Below are positions 23,623-34,620 of a DNA stretch of 64,000 nucleotides, piece by piece. Location: contig OX578145.1 of the NCBI GenBank assembly GCA_951213105.1, forward strand, positions 13,336,707 to 13,400,706. Reading direction: 5' to 3'. This stretch comes from Amaurobius ferox. Lineage: Eukaryota > Arthropoda > Arachnida > Araneae > Amaurobiidae. Both the position numbers and the translations under genes were made by a program. The notes under the pieces are model-generated. The model was given only the letters and a program-made list of their open reading frames with translations. It did not search any database and had not been told where the DNA came from. Every line of letters starts with the position of its first letter. Position 1 is the stretch's first letter.

Positions 23623-23983
23623 CTCATGTTTAATTCGAATCACCTAGCATTTTATAATAATTTCTTTTTCACTTTTTCTGCATTCTGATTATAGGTATTT
23701 GTTTATATCAGTTTATTCAAAGCCAAAATGTTTGTATAATTTTTTTATAACTTTGCCTGGAAAAGGCTTCAAATATTCATATTCTTGATTTCGAGGCAAG
23801 TGCACAATTTAGTGGTGACACAAACTACTTCTGGTACTAACCCTACCGTAAAACTATCTGCAGCATTTCCCATGTTTTAGTATTATGTGTAGAGAAAGAA
23901 TTGGGGGGGGGGAGGACAGGGCTGTAAATTCGAAGGATTGCGTTTGAGACATCACTGAACTGAAATCAAACACTTTTGTGAGT

Positions 23984-24160
23984 GAGAGAGAGATATATAG
24001 TGGGTGGGAGAGGGGGGTGGGGGAGAGAGAGAAAGAGGGAGGGAGAGAGAAAGATAAAAAGAAAGAGAGAGTGAGAGAGGGAGAGGGAGAGAGAGAGGGT
24101 GAGAGAAGGAGAGAGAAAGAGAGAGGAGAAAGAAGAAGCGAGAGAGGAAGGGAGATAAGA
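23984..24160 (+). repeat. GA-rich simple repeat
   Basis: Long run of GAGA and GGGA blocks. The open frames on both strands here (23952-24385) consist of Ser/Leu/Pro or Arg/Glu runs and are products of the simple repeat. Confidence 0.9.
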
Positions 24161-25060
24161 GAGTGTGTGTTTGTTTTCGCGCGGCCACGTGTGTGTGTGT
24201 AAACTCAATACGCCACGAACAAATAGAGTATCGTTTAATTCAGCAAGAACACTATTTTCTATATTCTGATATAATGTATGACTCTGTATCTGATGCCGAA
24301 CTTGCTTGAATAAGTGAGGTTGAGCTTTTTTGCTACTGTTTTGACGCAGAACTACATCCACGTACGCAATAGGTAAGTGGGACAAACTTGGGATTTAGGT
24401 GCCAGGAAAAAATGCAACCCGCTCTCTTCCTTATTGATGAGGCGCCACAAATGAAAAGATGGTGTATATAGCATTAGATAGAGAAAATATATAAACAGTT
24501 GTAACTACGTCTATCCCTGCACCAGGCAAGGGGGGGGGGGACTTGTGAAGAATTGAATATGACGAAGCCTTACAATGTTGCATATATTTACGAAGACCTA
24601 CGTCTGCGCGTCCAATTCGTGCATCGACATAGATTTCGTAAGAAATTTGGATGGCTCTTGATGCAGTCACCACATATCGTACTTCTCATATCATCACCTA
24701 ATGCTTGTCGTGTATGAATCTACAGAGTGCCGTGATTTGTCGTAAAATAATTGATACGAAAATAAATATAAGCAGCATAGTAAAGTTCTGCTCCTGTTAT
24801 TTTGCTTTCGAAACTGGTTAACCCCCTACATTTTAATGTATGTCGCATTTGTGCTAGTATTTCATACTAATTTAATTCATGCTGATAGTTAATTTATTCG
24901 AAAGATACATTTACCTCTACTGTTTTTCACACAGATACAGAAAAATTGACTAAGAAAAATTGAATCCAAATTCAGGGAGGTTTAAAATGTGTAAATCAGT
25001 CTATTACATAAGCTAAAACTTTAGTCATCGCACAGTACTTTTCTTATACTGTATACTATG
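24161..25060. other. unique-looking AT-rich DNA, ending in a partial satellite unit
   Basis: No gene. The last 60-100 bases (AACTTTAGTCATCGCACAGT and TACTTTTCTTATACTGTATA) match the satellite units that resume at 31141, beyond the foldback element. Confidence 0.5.
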
Positions 25061-25520
25061 CAGGGTATCCCAAAACCATTGACCTCGGATTTTATTCCTT
25101 AAATATTGATCTTGGACATATATAATAAATTACAAAGTTGCGTGAAAAAAAGGTACATTATTTTATGAAATCGATTATAATTTTCAAGGGAATTAAATTT
25201 TAAGAAATACAAAATTTAAATTTTTATACGTCCCCCGTACAAAAACATTTATAATGAGTAAAATGTGCCCCATACACTAATAAGGTGATGTACAAAATTT
25301 CAACATTTTATCATAAAAAGTCCCAGAGGTATGAAAAGACAAAAATGCTGACTTAAACCGCTTTTCGATGCATCGACATGGGTTTTTAGAGGGGAAAAAA
25401 TCATGTCGGCAGATCGCGTTTCAGGGGTCATACACAAATTACGAGAGAAAACAATGATTACATAAATAAATAATAATTTTGCTTTTTATTGGTACAAAAG
25501 TATCGGGTCCATTTCGCCAG
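25061..25520 (+). repeat. left outer inverted end of the foldback-like element
   Basis: The outer part, to about 25330, pairs with 30870-31140. The inner part, about 25330-25490, has no counterpart on the right, where 30712-30870 holds unrelated sequence. The right and left ends have thus diverged by replacement rather than point mutation alone. Confidence 0.85.
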
Positions 25521-26402
25521 CCCCGCCCATCTTGAGTTTAAAGTTCAAATTAGTCTCAATCGTTAGTGCATCGTTAGTGCACGTTAGTGCACGTAAGCAT
25601 TTCGTTAGTGCACAGCCCCCTCTTCAGGTATTACAAATAATAAAAATAACATGGGCGGGGCTGGGGAAATGGCCTCCCCACTCACCAACCTCGAATTATA
25701 AGTTCAGATTAGGCTCAATCGTTAGTGCATCGTTAGTGCACGTTAGTGCACGTATGCATTTCGTTAGTGCACAGTCCCCCCTTCAGGTGCTGCGAAAATA
25801 AAGATAACATGGGCGGGGCTGGGGAAATGGCCTCCCCACCCACCCACCCCGAATTATAAGTTCAGATTAGGCTCAATCGTTAGTGCATCGTTAGTGCACG
25901 TTAGTGCACGTATGCATTTCGTTAGTGTACAGTCCCCCCTTCAGGTGCTGCGAAAATAAAAATAACATGGGCGGGGCTGGGGAAATGGCCTCCCCACCGA
26001 CCAACCTCGAATTATAAGTTCAGATTAGGCTCAATCGTTAGTGCATCGTTAGTGCACGTTAGTGCACGTATGCATTTCGTTAGTGCACAGTCCCCCTTTC
26101 AGGTGCTGCGAAAATAAAGATAACATGGGCGGAGCTGGGGAAATGGCCTCCCCACCCACCCACCTCGAATTATAAGTTCAGATTAGGCTCAATCGCTAGT
26201 GCATCGTTAGTGCACGTTAGTGCACGTATGCATTTCGTTAGTGCACAGTCCCCCCCCCCCCCTTCAGGTGCTGCGAAAATAAAGATAACATGGGCGGGGC
26301 TGGGGAAATGGCCTCCCCACCCACCCACCTCGAATTATAAGTTCAGATTAGGCTCAATCGTTAGTGTACGTATGCATTTCGTTAGTGCACCCCCCCCCCT
26401 CA
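25521..26402 (+). repeat. left array of a 158-bp unit
   Basis: The landmark ATGGGCGGGGCTGGGGAAAT recurs at 25651, 25809, 25967, 26125 (with one base changed) and 26290, i.e. every 158 bp apart from a C-run expansion in one unit. Each unit contains several copies of CGTTAGTGCA, a central GTATGCATTTCG and a variable C-run. Open frames such as 25532-25801 reflect the repeat. Confidence 0.93.
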
Positions 26403-27437
26403 AGTAATACAAAAATGAAAATATATGAAAATTGTAAGGAGGAAGCACAGTGCTGTACAGGAGATAGAGACAATCTCCATTATACCCCCACGTTAGCAAA
26501 CAAATTGTTAGATTTTTGCCGTCTTTTACCAATATGGGTGCCGTGATGAATAATATTTTCAGTTATGACCAAGCAACCGAATAAAGTTGTTCATCAGAAA
26601 GCATGTTCAACGACTTGAAAAATCGTGTCTTTCATCACGTGAATTTGCCAATACATGTTGATAAATTTATTCCTGAACTTATAGATTCCATTCTTGGAGC
26701 TATAAACTTGATTGGTGCTAAAGAAACATACAGAAACGACAAAACAGGCGATGACAAAGATGAATTGTTGATTATTTTTATACTAAAGAAGGACCATAAA
26801 AACAGAAATAATTGTCTTTCATCAATAGAACAGGAATGCGATAGCAGCCATCATCTTTTTCCAGACCCTAAGAGGCATGAGCATAGCAGTCCCCCGCATC
26901 CACCGGAACAAGAAGAAATTAAGAAAAACTATTCTTTAGAGAATTGGCGCGGTTTAGCTACAGCAAAGAAACGGAAGCGCAGAAACTACTTAGACTCGGA
27001 TCCATCTATATTGTCATGTAACAGAAACAGTAAAGCTAAAAACAAAGTTCTTGGCATTCTCAAAAATGCCAATTAGTTAGATTTGAAGTCGATTAATATT
27101 GATGGAAAGCATCACACGTTCAGCAATACCTGTGCATTTGATTCCATTATTCAAATATTATTCGCAGCCTATGCAGATAGTGAAAAATATTCGGAGTTTG
27201 TAGATAACTATACAAAATAATTACTTGTTGAATTAATTCGTAGTGGGGTGCGTGATGGTATCACAGTTCAAACATATAGAAAACGGGCTGCTATCTTACT
27301 TAACCATTTTAAAGGAGAACCATTTAAAAAAAATGCGGATCTCATTTATGTAAACGCAGCCACAACTGCAAAATATTTATTAAGGAAATTATTTAATGAT
27401 TTTTAAAGTGCTACCGAAATAGTGGAATGTTTTAATT

Positions 27438-27815
27438 TGTTTGTTTGAGACGCAGACCGTCCGACCTACCAGAAAGCTGTAAGGTAACCGGCCGGGAAGT
27501 ACCACCCAATTTAGACCGGAACCCAGTGGGGGAGGCATCCACAGGGACCGTACCCTCTTTCCCCTACCACCAACCTCTCGAAAGGACTTTTGTACCCACA
27601 TGTTTAACGTGATCGTACTCCGCATGAACACGGCGGCAGTTGTGGCAGCGTGCAAATCCAGCGCACAAACCACCGGGGTACCCCGTCCGAAATGTGCCAA
27701 CAGCACGCGGTGTTCCCAAGTGGTCACCCACCCAAGTACTAACCGCGCCCGATGCTACTTGATTTCGATGATCTAACGAGAACCGGTGTTTTCAGCACGG
27801 TACGGCCGTTGTCTT
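27438..27815 (-). mobile_element. 5S rRNA-headed SINE (SINE3 type), full length
   Basis: It lies inside the protease-like gene, flanked by GGAATGTTTTAATT (27424-27437) and GGAAAGTTTTAGTT (27816-27829), a 14-bp target duplication with two mismatches. On the minus strand it starts with a complete 5S rRNA-like sequence. A link of about 40 bp follows, then a body with GTGTTCATGCGGAGTACG, ACATGTGGGTAC and ACGGTCTGCGTC, and a CAAACAAA-type tail. The 5S head supplies the type 1 polymerase III promoter. Confidence 0.92.
27697..27815 (-). pseudogene. 5S rRNA-derived SINE head
   Basis: On the minus strand the segment has the hallmarks of animal 5S rRNA: an ACGGCCGTACCGTGCTGAAA opening, ACACCGGTTCTCGT, GATCATCGAAATCAAGTAGC, GGGCGCGGTTAGTACTTGG, GTGGGTGACC, and a GGGAACACCGCGTGCTGTTG close. 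It covers the whole 5S length of about 119 bases. Because it is joined to a SINE body with target duplications it is a promoter-bearing retroposon head, not a functional ribosomal gene. Confidence 0.92.
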
Positions 27816-28226
27816 GGAAAGTTTTAGTTGTAATGCTACCAATAACTTTGTTTAAATTGTCATTAGTTTTTCTTTACGTAACAACAACATGGATTATTTT
27901 CAAGATGCGTTACACAGTGTGTTAAATCCAAACATAAAATGCAACATCTGTGGAGGAATTACTAAAATACATTATAATTTTAAGTCTCATATTTTTTTTA
28001 GAATCGTTACGTGAACAATGACCATCCATCCCATTTCAACTTGGATATCAACATACCATTATCATCAGTCCCACATATATTGAATCTAGGTAGTAAGAAA
28101 TACCAATTGAGATTAGTTTCCTGGCTCCGTCAGCAAAAACGTCCAATGCGATCGGTCATTGCTTTCGTCTGCATAACAATGTGTGGGAGAAAGTGGATGA
28201 TCTCTCTAATTCCATCTAACTCGTAA

Positions 28227-28714
28227 GGATAAATACTGAAGTTCAAAAAGGCCAAATTTTGGTATACACAGAATAAAAACGATTCATGTTTTACATATCC
28301 GAAATGATTGCATTCTTAAGTAGGCGTTTATATTCATTTCAAGAATTATATATTACATTAATTGTGTTATGATAGCCTCTCATGTTTTTGCTTTTATTTT
28401 GGAATGATATAAATTTTTTGATGATATAAATTGCAGTTTTATATCATCATTTATAATGCTACGAATGTTTATTGTAAATTCTGGACCATTTCGTAAAGTG
28501 TATTATTTTTACTAAATTCTTTTAAATTATATTTCAGGTTCTACAATTTAGTACAAAATTTCTTTTAACACGTTCAAAGGCCTAATAGTCTACAAATAAT
28601 TTTTTATAAAAATTGGGAAATGTAAAGTAAATCAGACTTGGGGATGTTGGTTAATTTTGATAACGTTACAGTTACATTGTAAAAAATGAGAAACCAGTTA
28701 AGCTAATTCTTCCC
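28227..28714. other. AT-rich interior of the foldback-like element
   Basis: Downstream of the protease-like remnant no further motif is seen. A transposase gene would be expected in an autonomous copy and is absent here. Confidence 0.4.
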
Positions 28715-30700
28715 CATTCCCCCCCCCCCCCCTATTTCCTCAGCCACGCACATGTTATTTTTGTATTAATTGGGGGGTGCACATCAGGGACGTACGTAGA
28801 ATTCGAAATTTGGATAGTTAGGAAATTTGAGGTGGGCTGATGGGGCCGTTCCCCCCTGCAACGCACACGTTATTTTTGTATTACTTAGGGGGTGGGGGTG
28901 CACTAATGAAATGCATACGTGAACTAACGAGCACTAACGATGGAACCTAATCAGAACGTATAATTCGAGGTGGGTGGGTAGGCCATTTCCCCAGCCCCGC
29001 CCATGTTATTTTTATTTTCGCAGCACCTGAAGGGGGACTGTGCACTAACGAAATGCATACGTGCACTAACGTGCACTAACGATGCACTAACGATTGAGCC
29101 TAATCTGAACTTATAATTCGAGGTGGGTGGGTGGGGAGGCCATTTCCCCAGCCCCGCCCATGTTATATTTATTTTCGCAGCACCTGAAGGGGGACAGTGC
29201 ACTAACGAAATGCATACGTGCACTAACGATGCACTAACGATTGAGCCTAATGTGAACTTATAATTCGAGGTGGGTAGGTGGGGAGGACATTTCCCCAGCC
29301 CCGCCCATGTTATATTTATTTTCGCAGCACCTGAAGGGGGACTGTGCACTAACGAAATGCATACGTGCACTAACGTGCACTAACGATGCACTAACGATTG
29401 AGCCTAATCTGAACTTATAATTCGAGGTGGGTGGGTGGGGAGGCCATTTCCCCAGCCCCGCCCATGTTATATTTATTTTCGCAGCACCTGAAGGGGGACA
29501 GTGCACTAACGAAATGCATATGTGCACTAACGATGCACTAACGATTGAGCCTAATTTGAACTTATAATTCGAGGTGGGTAGGTGGGGAGGCCATTTCCCC
29601 AGCCCCGCCCATGTTATATTTATTTTCGCAGCACCTGAAGGGGGACTGTGCACTAACGAAATGCATACGTGCACTAACGTGCACTAACGATGCACTAACG
29701 ATTGAGCCTAATTTGAACTTATAATTCGAGGTGGGTGGGTGGGGAGGCCATTTCCCCAGCCCCGCCCATGTTATATTTATTTTCGCAGCACCTGAAGGGG
29801 GACTGTGCACTAACGAAATGCATACGTGCACTAACGTGCACTAACGTGCACTAACGATGAACTAGCGATTGAGCCTAATTTGAACTTATAATTCGAGGTG
29901 GGTAGGTGGGGAGGCCATTTCCCCAGCCCCGCCCATGTTATATTTATTTTCGCAGCACCTGAAGGGGGACTGTGCACTAACGAAATGCATACGTGCACTA
30001 ACGTGCACTAACGATACACTAACGATTGAGCCTAATTTGAACTTATAATTCGAGGTGGGTGGGTGGGGAGGCCATTTCCCCAGCCCCGCCCATGGTATAT
30101 TTATTTTCGCAGCACCTGAAGGGGGACTGTGCACTAACGAAATGCATACGTGCACTAACGTGCACTAACGATGCACTAACGATTGAGCCTAATTTGAACT
30201 TATAATTCGAGGTGGGTGGGTGGGGAGGCCATTTCCCCAGCCCCGCCCATGTTATTTTTATTTTCGTTGCACCTGAAGGGGGGACTGTGCACTAACGAAA
30301 TGCATACGTGCACTAACGTGCACTAACGATGCACTAACGATTGAGCCTAATCTGAACTTATAATTCGAGGTGGGTGGGTGGGGAGGACATTTCCCCAGCC
30401 CCGCCCATGTTATCTTTATTTTCGCAGCACCTGAAGGGGGGACTGTGCACTAACGAAATGCATACGTGCACTAACGTGCACTAACGATGCACTAACGATT
30501 GAGCCTAATCTGAACTTATAATTCGAGGTGTGTGTGTGGGGAGGCCATTTCCCCAGCCCCGCCCATGTTATTTTTATTTTTTGTAATACCTGAAGAGGGG
30601 GCTGTGCACTAACGAAATGCTTACGTGCACTAACGTGCACTAACGATGCACTAACGATTGAGCCTAATTTGAACTTTAAACTCGAGTTGGGCGGGGCTGG
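28715..30700 (-). repeat. right array of the 158-bp unit (inverted)
   Basis: CCCGCCCATG recurs about every 145-170 bp, eleven times between 28995 and 30565. Two degenerate units stand at 28715-28930. Units differ in the number of GTGCACTAACG copies and in the length of the C/G run. The minus-strand open frames of 89-139 codons here (e.g. 28951-29370, 29258-29674) repeat the same peptide with frame changes and are not genes. Confidence 0.93.
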
Positions 30701-31140
30701 CGAAATGGACCTAAAAGTATCTACACTGTGTAGAAATAACAACTTTACACAGAGATATTATTAAAGATATTATTTGCATATGATGCATTTCTGCTTAGCG
30801 TCATTTGCACTGTTGCTGTAAACATTTACATTTTAGTTTGTGATTAATCCCTCACCAACTTTGTTTAAACATATCTCTGGGACATTTTATGATAAAATGC
30901 TGAAATTTTGCACATCACCTTATTAGTATATGGGGCATATTTTACTCATTGTAAATGTTTTTGTACGGGGGCCGTATAAAAGTTTAAATTTTGTATTTCT
31001 TCAAATTTAATCCCCTGAAAATTTTTATCGATTTCATAAAATTCTGTACCTTTTTTTACGTAACTTTGTAATTTATTATATATGTCTAAGATCAATATTT
31101 AAGGAATAAAAGCCGAGGTCAATGTTTTTGGGACACCCTG
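30701..31140 (-). repeat. right outer inverted end of the foldback-like element
   Basis: Pairs with 25061-25330 over its outer 270 bp and ends in GGGACACCCTG. The inner portion is private to this side. Confidence 0.85.
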
Positions 31141-32225
31141 TAGATATGTGCAATAAGTTATAATATTTGGAGTATACTTAACAATAATTTTAAAAATAAG
31201 TTTTGAATAATTAGTATTAAAACTGTTTTAGTACCTAAACAAGTTATCTAGATTAGTACTCAATCCTTTAACAACTTAGGATCTTAATTCTTTAGAAATA
31301 AATCTTCTGGAATGAATCCAAGGATGCAAAATTTAAAACTTTCGGCATTCCACAATATTTTTCTTATGTTGTATACTATATATGTACGATAAGCAATAAT
31401 AATTGGGGCATACTTCATAATAATTTTAAATATAAATTTTAAAAAATTTATATTAAAAATGGTTTAGTACCTAAACAGGGCACGTAACCTTTAATAGTTC
31501 AGGTTCCTAGTTCTTTAGAAATAAATCTTCTGGAATGAATCCAAGGATGCAAAAACTAAAACTTTCGGCATTCCACAATACTTTTCTTATGCTGTATACT
31601 ATATACGTACGATAAACAATAACAATTGGGGCATACTTCATAATAATTTCAAATATAAATTTTTAAAAATTTATATTAAAAATGGTTTAGTACCTAAACA
31701 GGGCACGTATCCTTTAATAGCTTAGGTTCCTAGTTCTTTAGAAATAAATCTTCTGGAATGAATCCAAGGATGCAAAAAATAAAACTTTCGGCGTTCCACA
31801 ATATTTTTCTTATGTTGTATACTATATATGTACGATAAGCAATAATAATTGGGGCATTCTTCATAGTAATTTTAAATATAATTTTTAAAAAATTTATATT
31901 AAAAATGGTTTAGTACCTAAACAGAGCACGTATCCTTTAACAGCTTAGGTTCCTAGTTCTTTAGAAATAAATCTTCTGGAATGAATCCAAGGATGCAAAA
32001 ACTAAAACTTTCGGCATTCCACAATACTTTTCTTATGCTGTATACTATATACGTATGATAGGTAATAATAATTGGGGCATACATAATAATAATTTTAAAT
32101 ATAATTTTGAAAAAGTTCTATGGTTTAGTACCTAAAGGGCACGTATATTTTAACAGCTTGGGTTCGTAGTTCTTCAGAAAGAAATCTTCTGGAATGAATC
32201 CAAGGATGCAACACCTGGTTTCAAT
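31141..32225 (+). repeat. 223-bp tandem satellite, about five units
   Basis: The word AGAAATAAATCTTCTGGAAT begins at 31294, 31517, 31740 and 31963 (spacing 223) and, with a small deletion, at 32176. Each unit includes CGGCATTCCACAATA, CTTATGCTGTATACTATATA and TTTAGTACCTAAACAG. The first unit is interrupted by the foldback-like element; its beginning lies at about 24990-25060. Confidence 0.93.
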
Positions 32226-34160
32226 TCAGAATGGAAGGAATAAAAGATAACAAGGAGTTTCGATTATTTGTTCTTTGAATGCAGGGCCTATCTTGGTGTT
32301 AATCATATTTCGGTTCGATAGCTGAGAAAGAAAAAGCTCATATTAACATTTAAAAGATAATTTTCAGTCGCATAATTGAAAGGGAAATGAAATCTATTTT
32401 TCCGGACAGATATCTGGCTCTGAAACCCATTCTTCTATGCTAGATATTAAATATTAATGTTATTCTACTTTTATGAATACTTTTATGAACATCTTTATTG
32501 TTAATAACGATGATTGAAACATTTTGCTGAAGAGATTTATGATGAGATAAGCCATTTTTAATTAGCTGTCGAAAAGTGATAAAAGACGTGACAGTTTAAA
32601 TGCATATAAAATACATTTTTCTGCATATGTAGCTGATAATCGACTATTATTGGAATTTACTAATACTAGAGAAATAACGTTGAATTAGAAATGAAATATG
32701 ACACGTGATTGAGAATTAAAATTGGTTTGTTTCGTTGACCAGTAAATGTTATTGAGCAGTCACAGCGCTGAGAAACGAATTTATTACTATCCCTACATAG
32801 ATAGCATATGAAATATGACACGTTATCGATAATAACGAGAATTAAAATTGGCTGGTTTTGTTGACTAGCAAATGTAATTAAGCAGTAGTCACAGCGCTGA
32901 GAAACGAACTTATTACTTTTCTGATAGCATAATTTATATCACTTTCCCCACATACATAGTGATAATATTTAATATAAAGGATATATAATAAAATATACTA
33001 TATAGGAAAAGTATTAATAAGGGGTCAAAAATCTGAATTCGACTTTTTGACGGAAAATCACGTTCGTTTCAAGTATGCCTGAATTCAAATTGAACACTTT
33101 TTTTCTGGGGTGTGGGGGTGGATGTATCATCTGTGTATGTACGTGTGGATTCATGTGGATTCGTGAGCCTGTGGGTACGATATTTCTCGCTTTTAGAATG
33201 GCCTTTGATACATAGCAATAACGACTAAAATGTTATGTATGAATTATTTAAAAATTATAAAACAATGTTAATGTATCTTCAATTGAATATTCATTCAACA
33301 ATAAAATCAATTGAATATGCAAATAATTTAACAAAGTTTAATTTGCTGATTCACTAAAATTTGTAATCCAGAGGGAATTTGCTCTCCAGTGTTGCCGTGT
33401 TTTTTAAGGAAGCGTTGTAACTGTGCGAAAATTCCTTAAATTTTAATTGTGTCTTTAAAACTAAATCATGTGCATAGCATTTTTAAAACTAATTTCCATG
33501 CAACTACATGGTTCATAATATGCATCATTAATATTGTGGGAGAGTTTGAAGAAGATAGTTTGTAACTAGCTCTGAGTTAACAAAACATCCTCAAACTGAA
33601 AAATCACGAAAGAGATTCTCAAGTTCAAAATTCCCTCGATAAAAGCCTTATTAAGTTCTTGCCCTTGTCTAGTACTTTTTAAAGTACAATAAATTCCTCT
33701 ATCTTACCTATATCAAAACGCTACTAAACTTTATCACCCGATAATTGAAATCAGTGGCTGGCAACATTCTCCCATAAATCCCATCTTTACAAAGCTGGAC
33801 CTCTTAGCGGCTAATATTTTTCTTTGTTAAAGAATTATCTCAAGTCATTTTGCATCCATCATCATCACATGGCTTTGGATCTCCCAAGGACTGTTAAGAT
33901 GACATCTTCGCTATTAAAATAGACATGTTTATAGCTAGCTTTATTTACTCAACTAGACACTTGAGATAAAGACAAACTGCAAACGCAGATCTTTAATTTT
34001 ATTTTACTGCACTTTTGTTTACGAAAAAAAAAGGTCTGGTGTGTGAAGCACATGAGATTTGTTTTTCTATTTTGTTATTTATATCAATTTAAATAAGATA
34101 TATTGATTTTATCGTACAAAGTAAGCTATGAAATCATAAGTTTTGAAAATTATTGTGACA
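32226..34160. other. AT-rich DNA with a 117-bp duplication and a family B-like fragment
   Basis: No gene. A unit of about 117-125 bp is repeated in tandem (about 32691-32807 and 32808-32932; both hold GAAATATGACACGT and AGTCACAGCGCTGAGAAACG). At 32935-33235 there is a degraded family B-like start (GACGGAAAATCACGTTC, a GT-rich run, GTGAGCCTGTGGG). Confidence 0.5.
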
Positions 34161-34620
34161 TTAATTTTTTTTAAGGTGAGAACTTTCAAACTTAATGGAG
34201 AGATTGACAGGGGGACAAACTATGCCGAAAATTAGTCTGGAGAGATAGCATAACAGTATATCGAGTATAAAGAACTTTATTACAAAATTTATGACTAGTA
34301 ATGGAGGATGAATCTCCAAACTTTTCACCCAGCCAGGCCTCCAGGACATAAGGTGGAGTTTACTACAGACCAATCTGTAACAAGTGCTTCAGGCTGACCA
34401 ATGAGTATCCATATTTTCTGATCAATCCACAGCAAAGGGCCATAGGTTGATCTCACTCCCCACCATGGGCAAGAGTACTTGTTATCAAGAAAGAATACTT
34501 GCAGAATGATTTTAGTGATCTGTGTTAGAAAAATATTGATTAATCTAAAAGAAGGACATAACACAATCTTCGATACTGCAAGACGGTAAAATCGCCCATG
34601 CAATGGCGTCCACCAATGAA
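34161..34620 (-). other. GC-richer island, possible old mobile-element fragment
   Basis: This stretch is less AT-rich than its neighbours and has an open minus frame at 34325-34603 with Trp- and Pro-containing text (SCPWWGVRSTYGPLLWID). I do not recognise a family. It may be an eroded LINE or transposon piece. Confidence 0.25.

Larger units (their letters stand above)
26603..28226 (+). pseudogene. ubiquitin-specific-protease-like (C19-type) gene, interrupted by a SINE
   Basis: A decayed gene runs in one frame from ATG 26603 through stops at 27074 and 27218 and on to about 27437. Its first 157 codons are charged and Lys-rich. Then comes NTCAFDSIIQILF (about 27125), which resembles the Cys box of C19 ubiquitin proteases. 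A CFNC pair (about 27427) is formed only after the SINE at 27438-27815 and one target duplication are removed. A second pair CNIC follows (27943), then, after frameshifts, YQLRLVSWL (28102) and GHCFRLHNNVWEKVDDLSN (about 28158-28214), which resembles the His box. Cys box, two CxxC finger pairs and His box occur in the order of a USP fold. Such a protease would remove ubiquitin or a related modifier. The function is inferred, and this copy is dead. Confidence 0.65.
25061..31140. mobile_element. foldback-like DNA transposon with long, asymmetric inverted ends, 6080 bp
   Basis: Both ends carry the same inverted sequence: CAGGGTATCCCAAAACCATT at 25061, and the inverse of CAGGGTGTCCCAAAAACATT ending at 31140. 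Outer segments of about 270 bp match (25061-25330 and 30870-31140). Then come about 160 bp that differ between the ends, then inverted tandem arrays of a roughly 158-bp unit (about five and a half units left, eleven clear plus two degenerate units right). The middle (26403-28714) carries a broken protease-like gene and a SINE. The flanks align to the 223-bp satellite with an overlap of about 4 bp (TATG and TAGA), suggesting a short target duplication. Long variable inverted ends made of subterminal repeats recall Drosophila foldback elements, but no transposase was found and the superfamily is undetermined. Confidence 0.85.

Noticed and set aside
23952..24385. Ser/Leu-rich and Arg/Glu-rich frames
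   Set aside because: Both strands are open because of the GA simple repeat; there is no domain or conserved start.
27697..27815. Functional 5S rRNA gene
   Set aside because: Although full length, it is fused to a SINE body and flanked by target duplications, and it is a single copy inside another element.
25521..30700. CRISPR array
   Set aside because: There is regular spacing, but units are continuous tandem repeats without unique spacers, in an animal-type genome with inverted transposon ends.
25532..30742. Long open frames of 89-139 codons with reiterated SLVHVSARMHFVSAQ-type peptides
   Set aside because: They follow the 158-bp tandem unit, whose length is not a multiple of three. The same peptide fragments appear in different frames and both arrays, and there is no start or stop logic. 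They are repeat artefacts.
34325..34603. 92-codon minus frame as a host gene
   Set aside because: No recognisable domain, no transcript evidence and no conserved context; kept only as an unassigned island.
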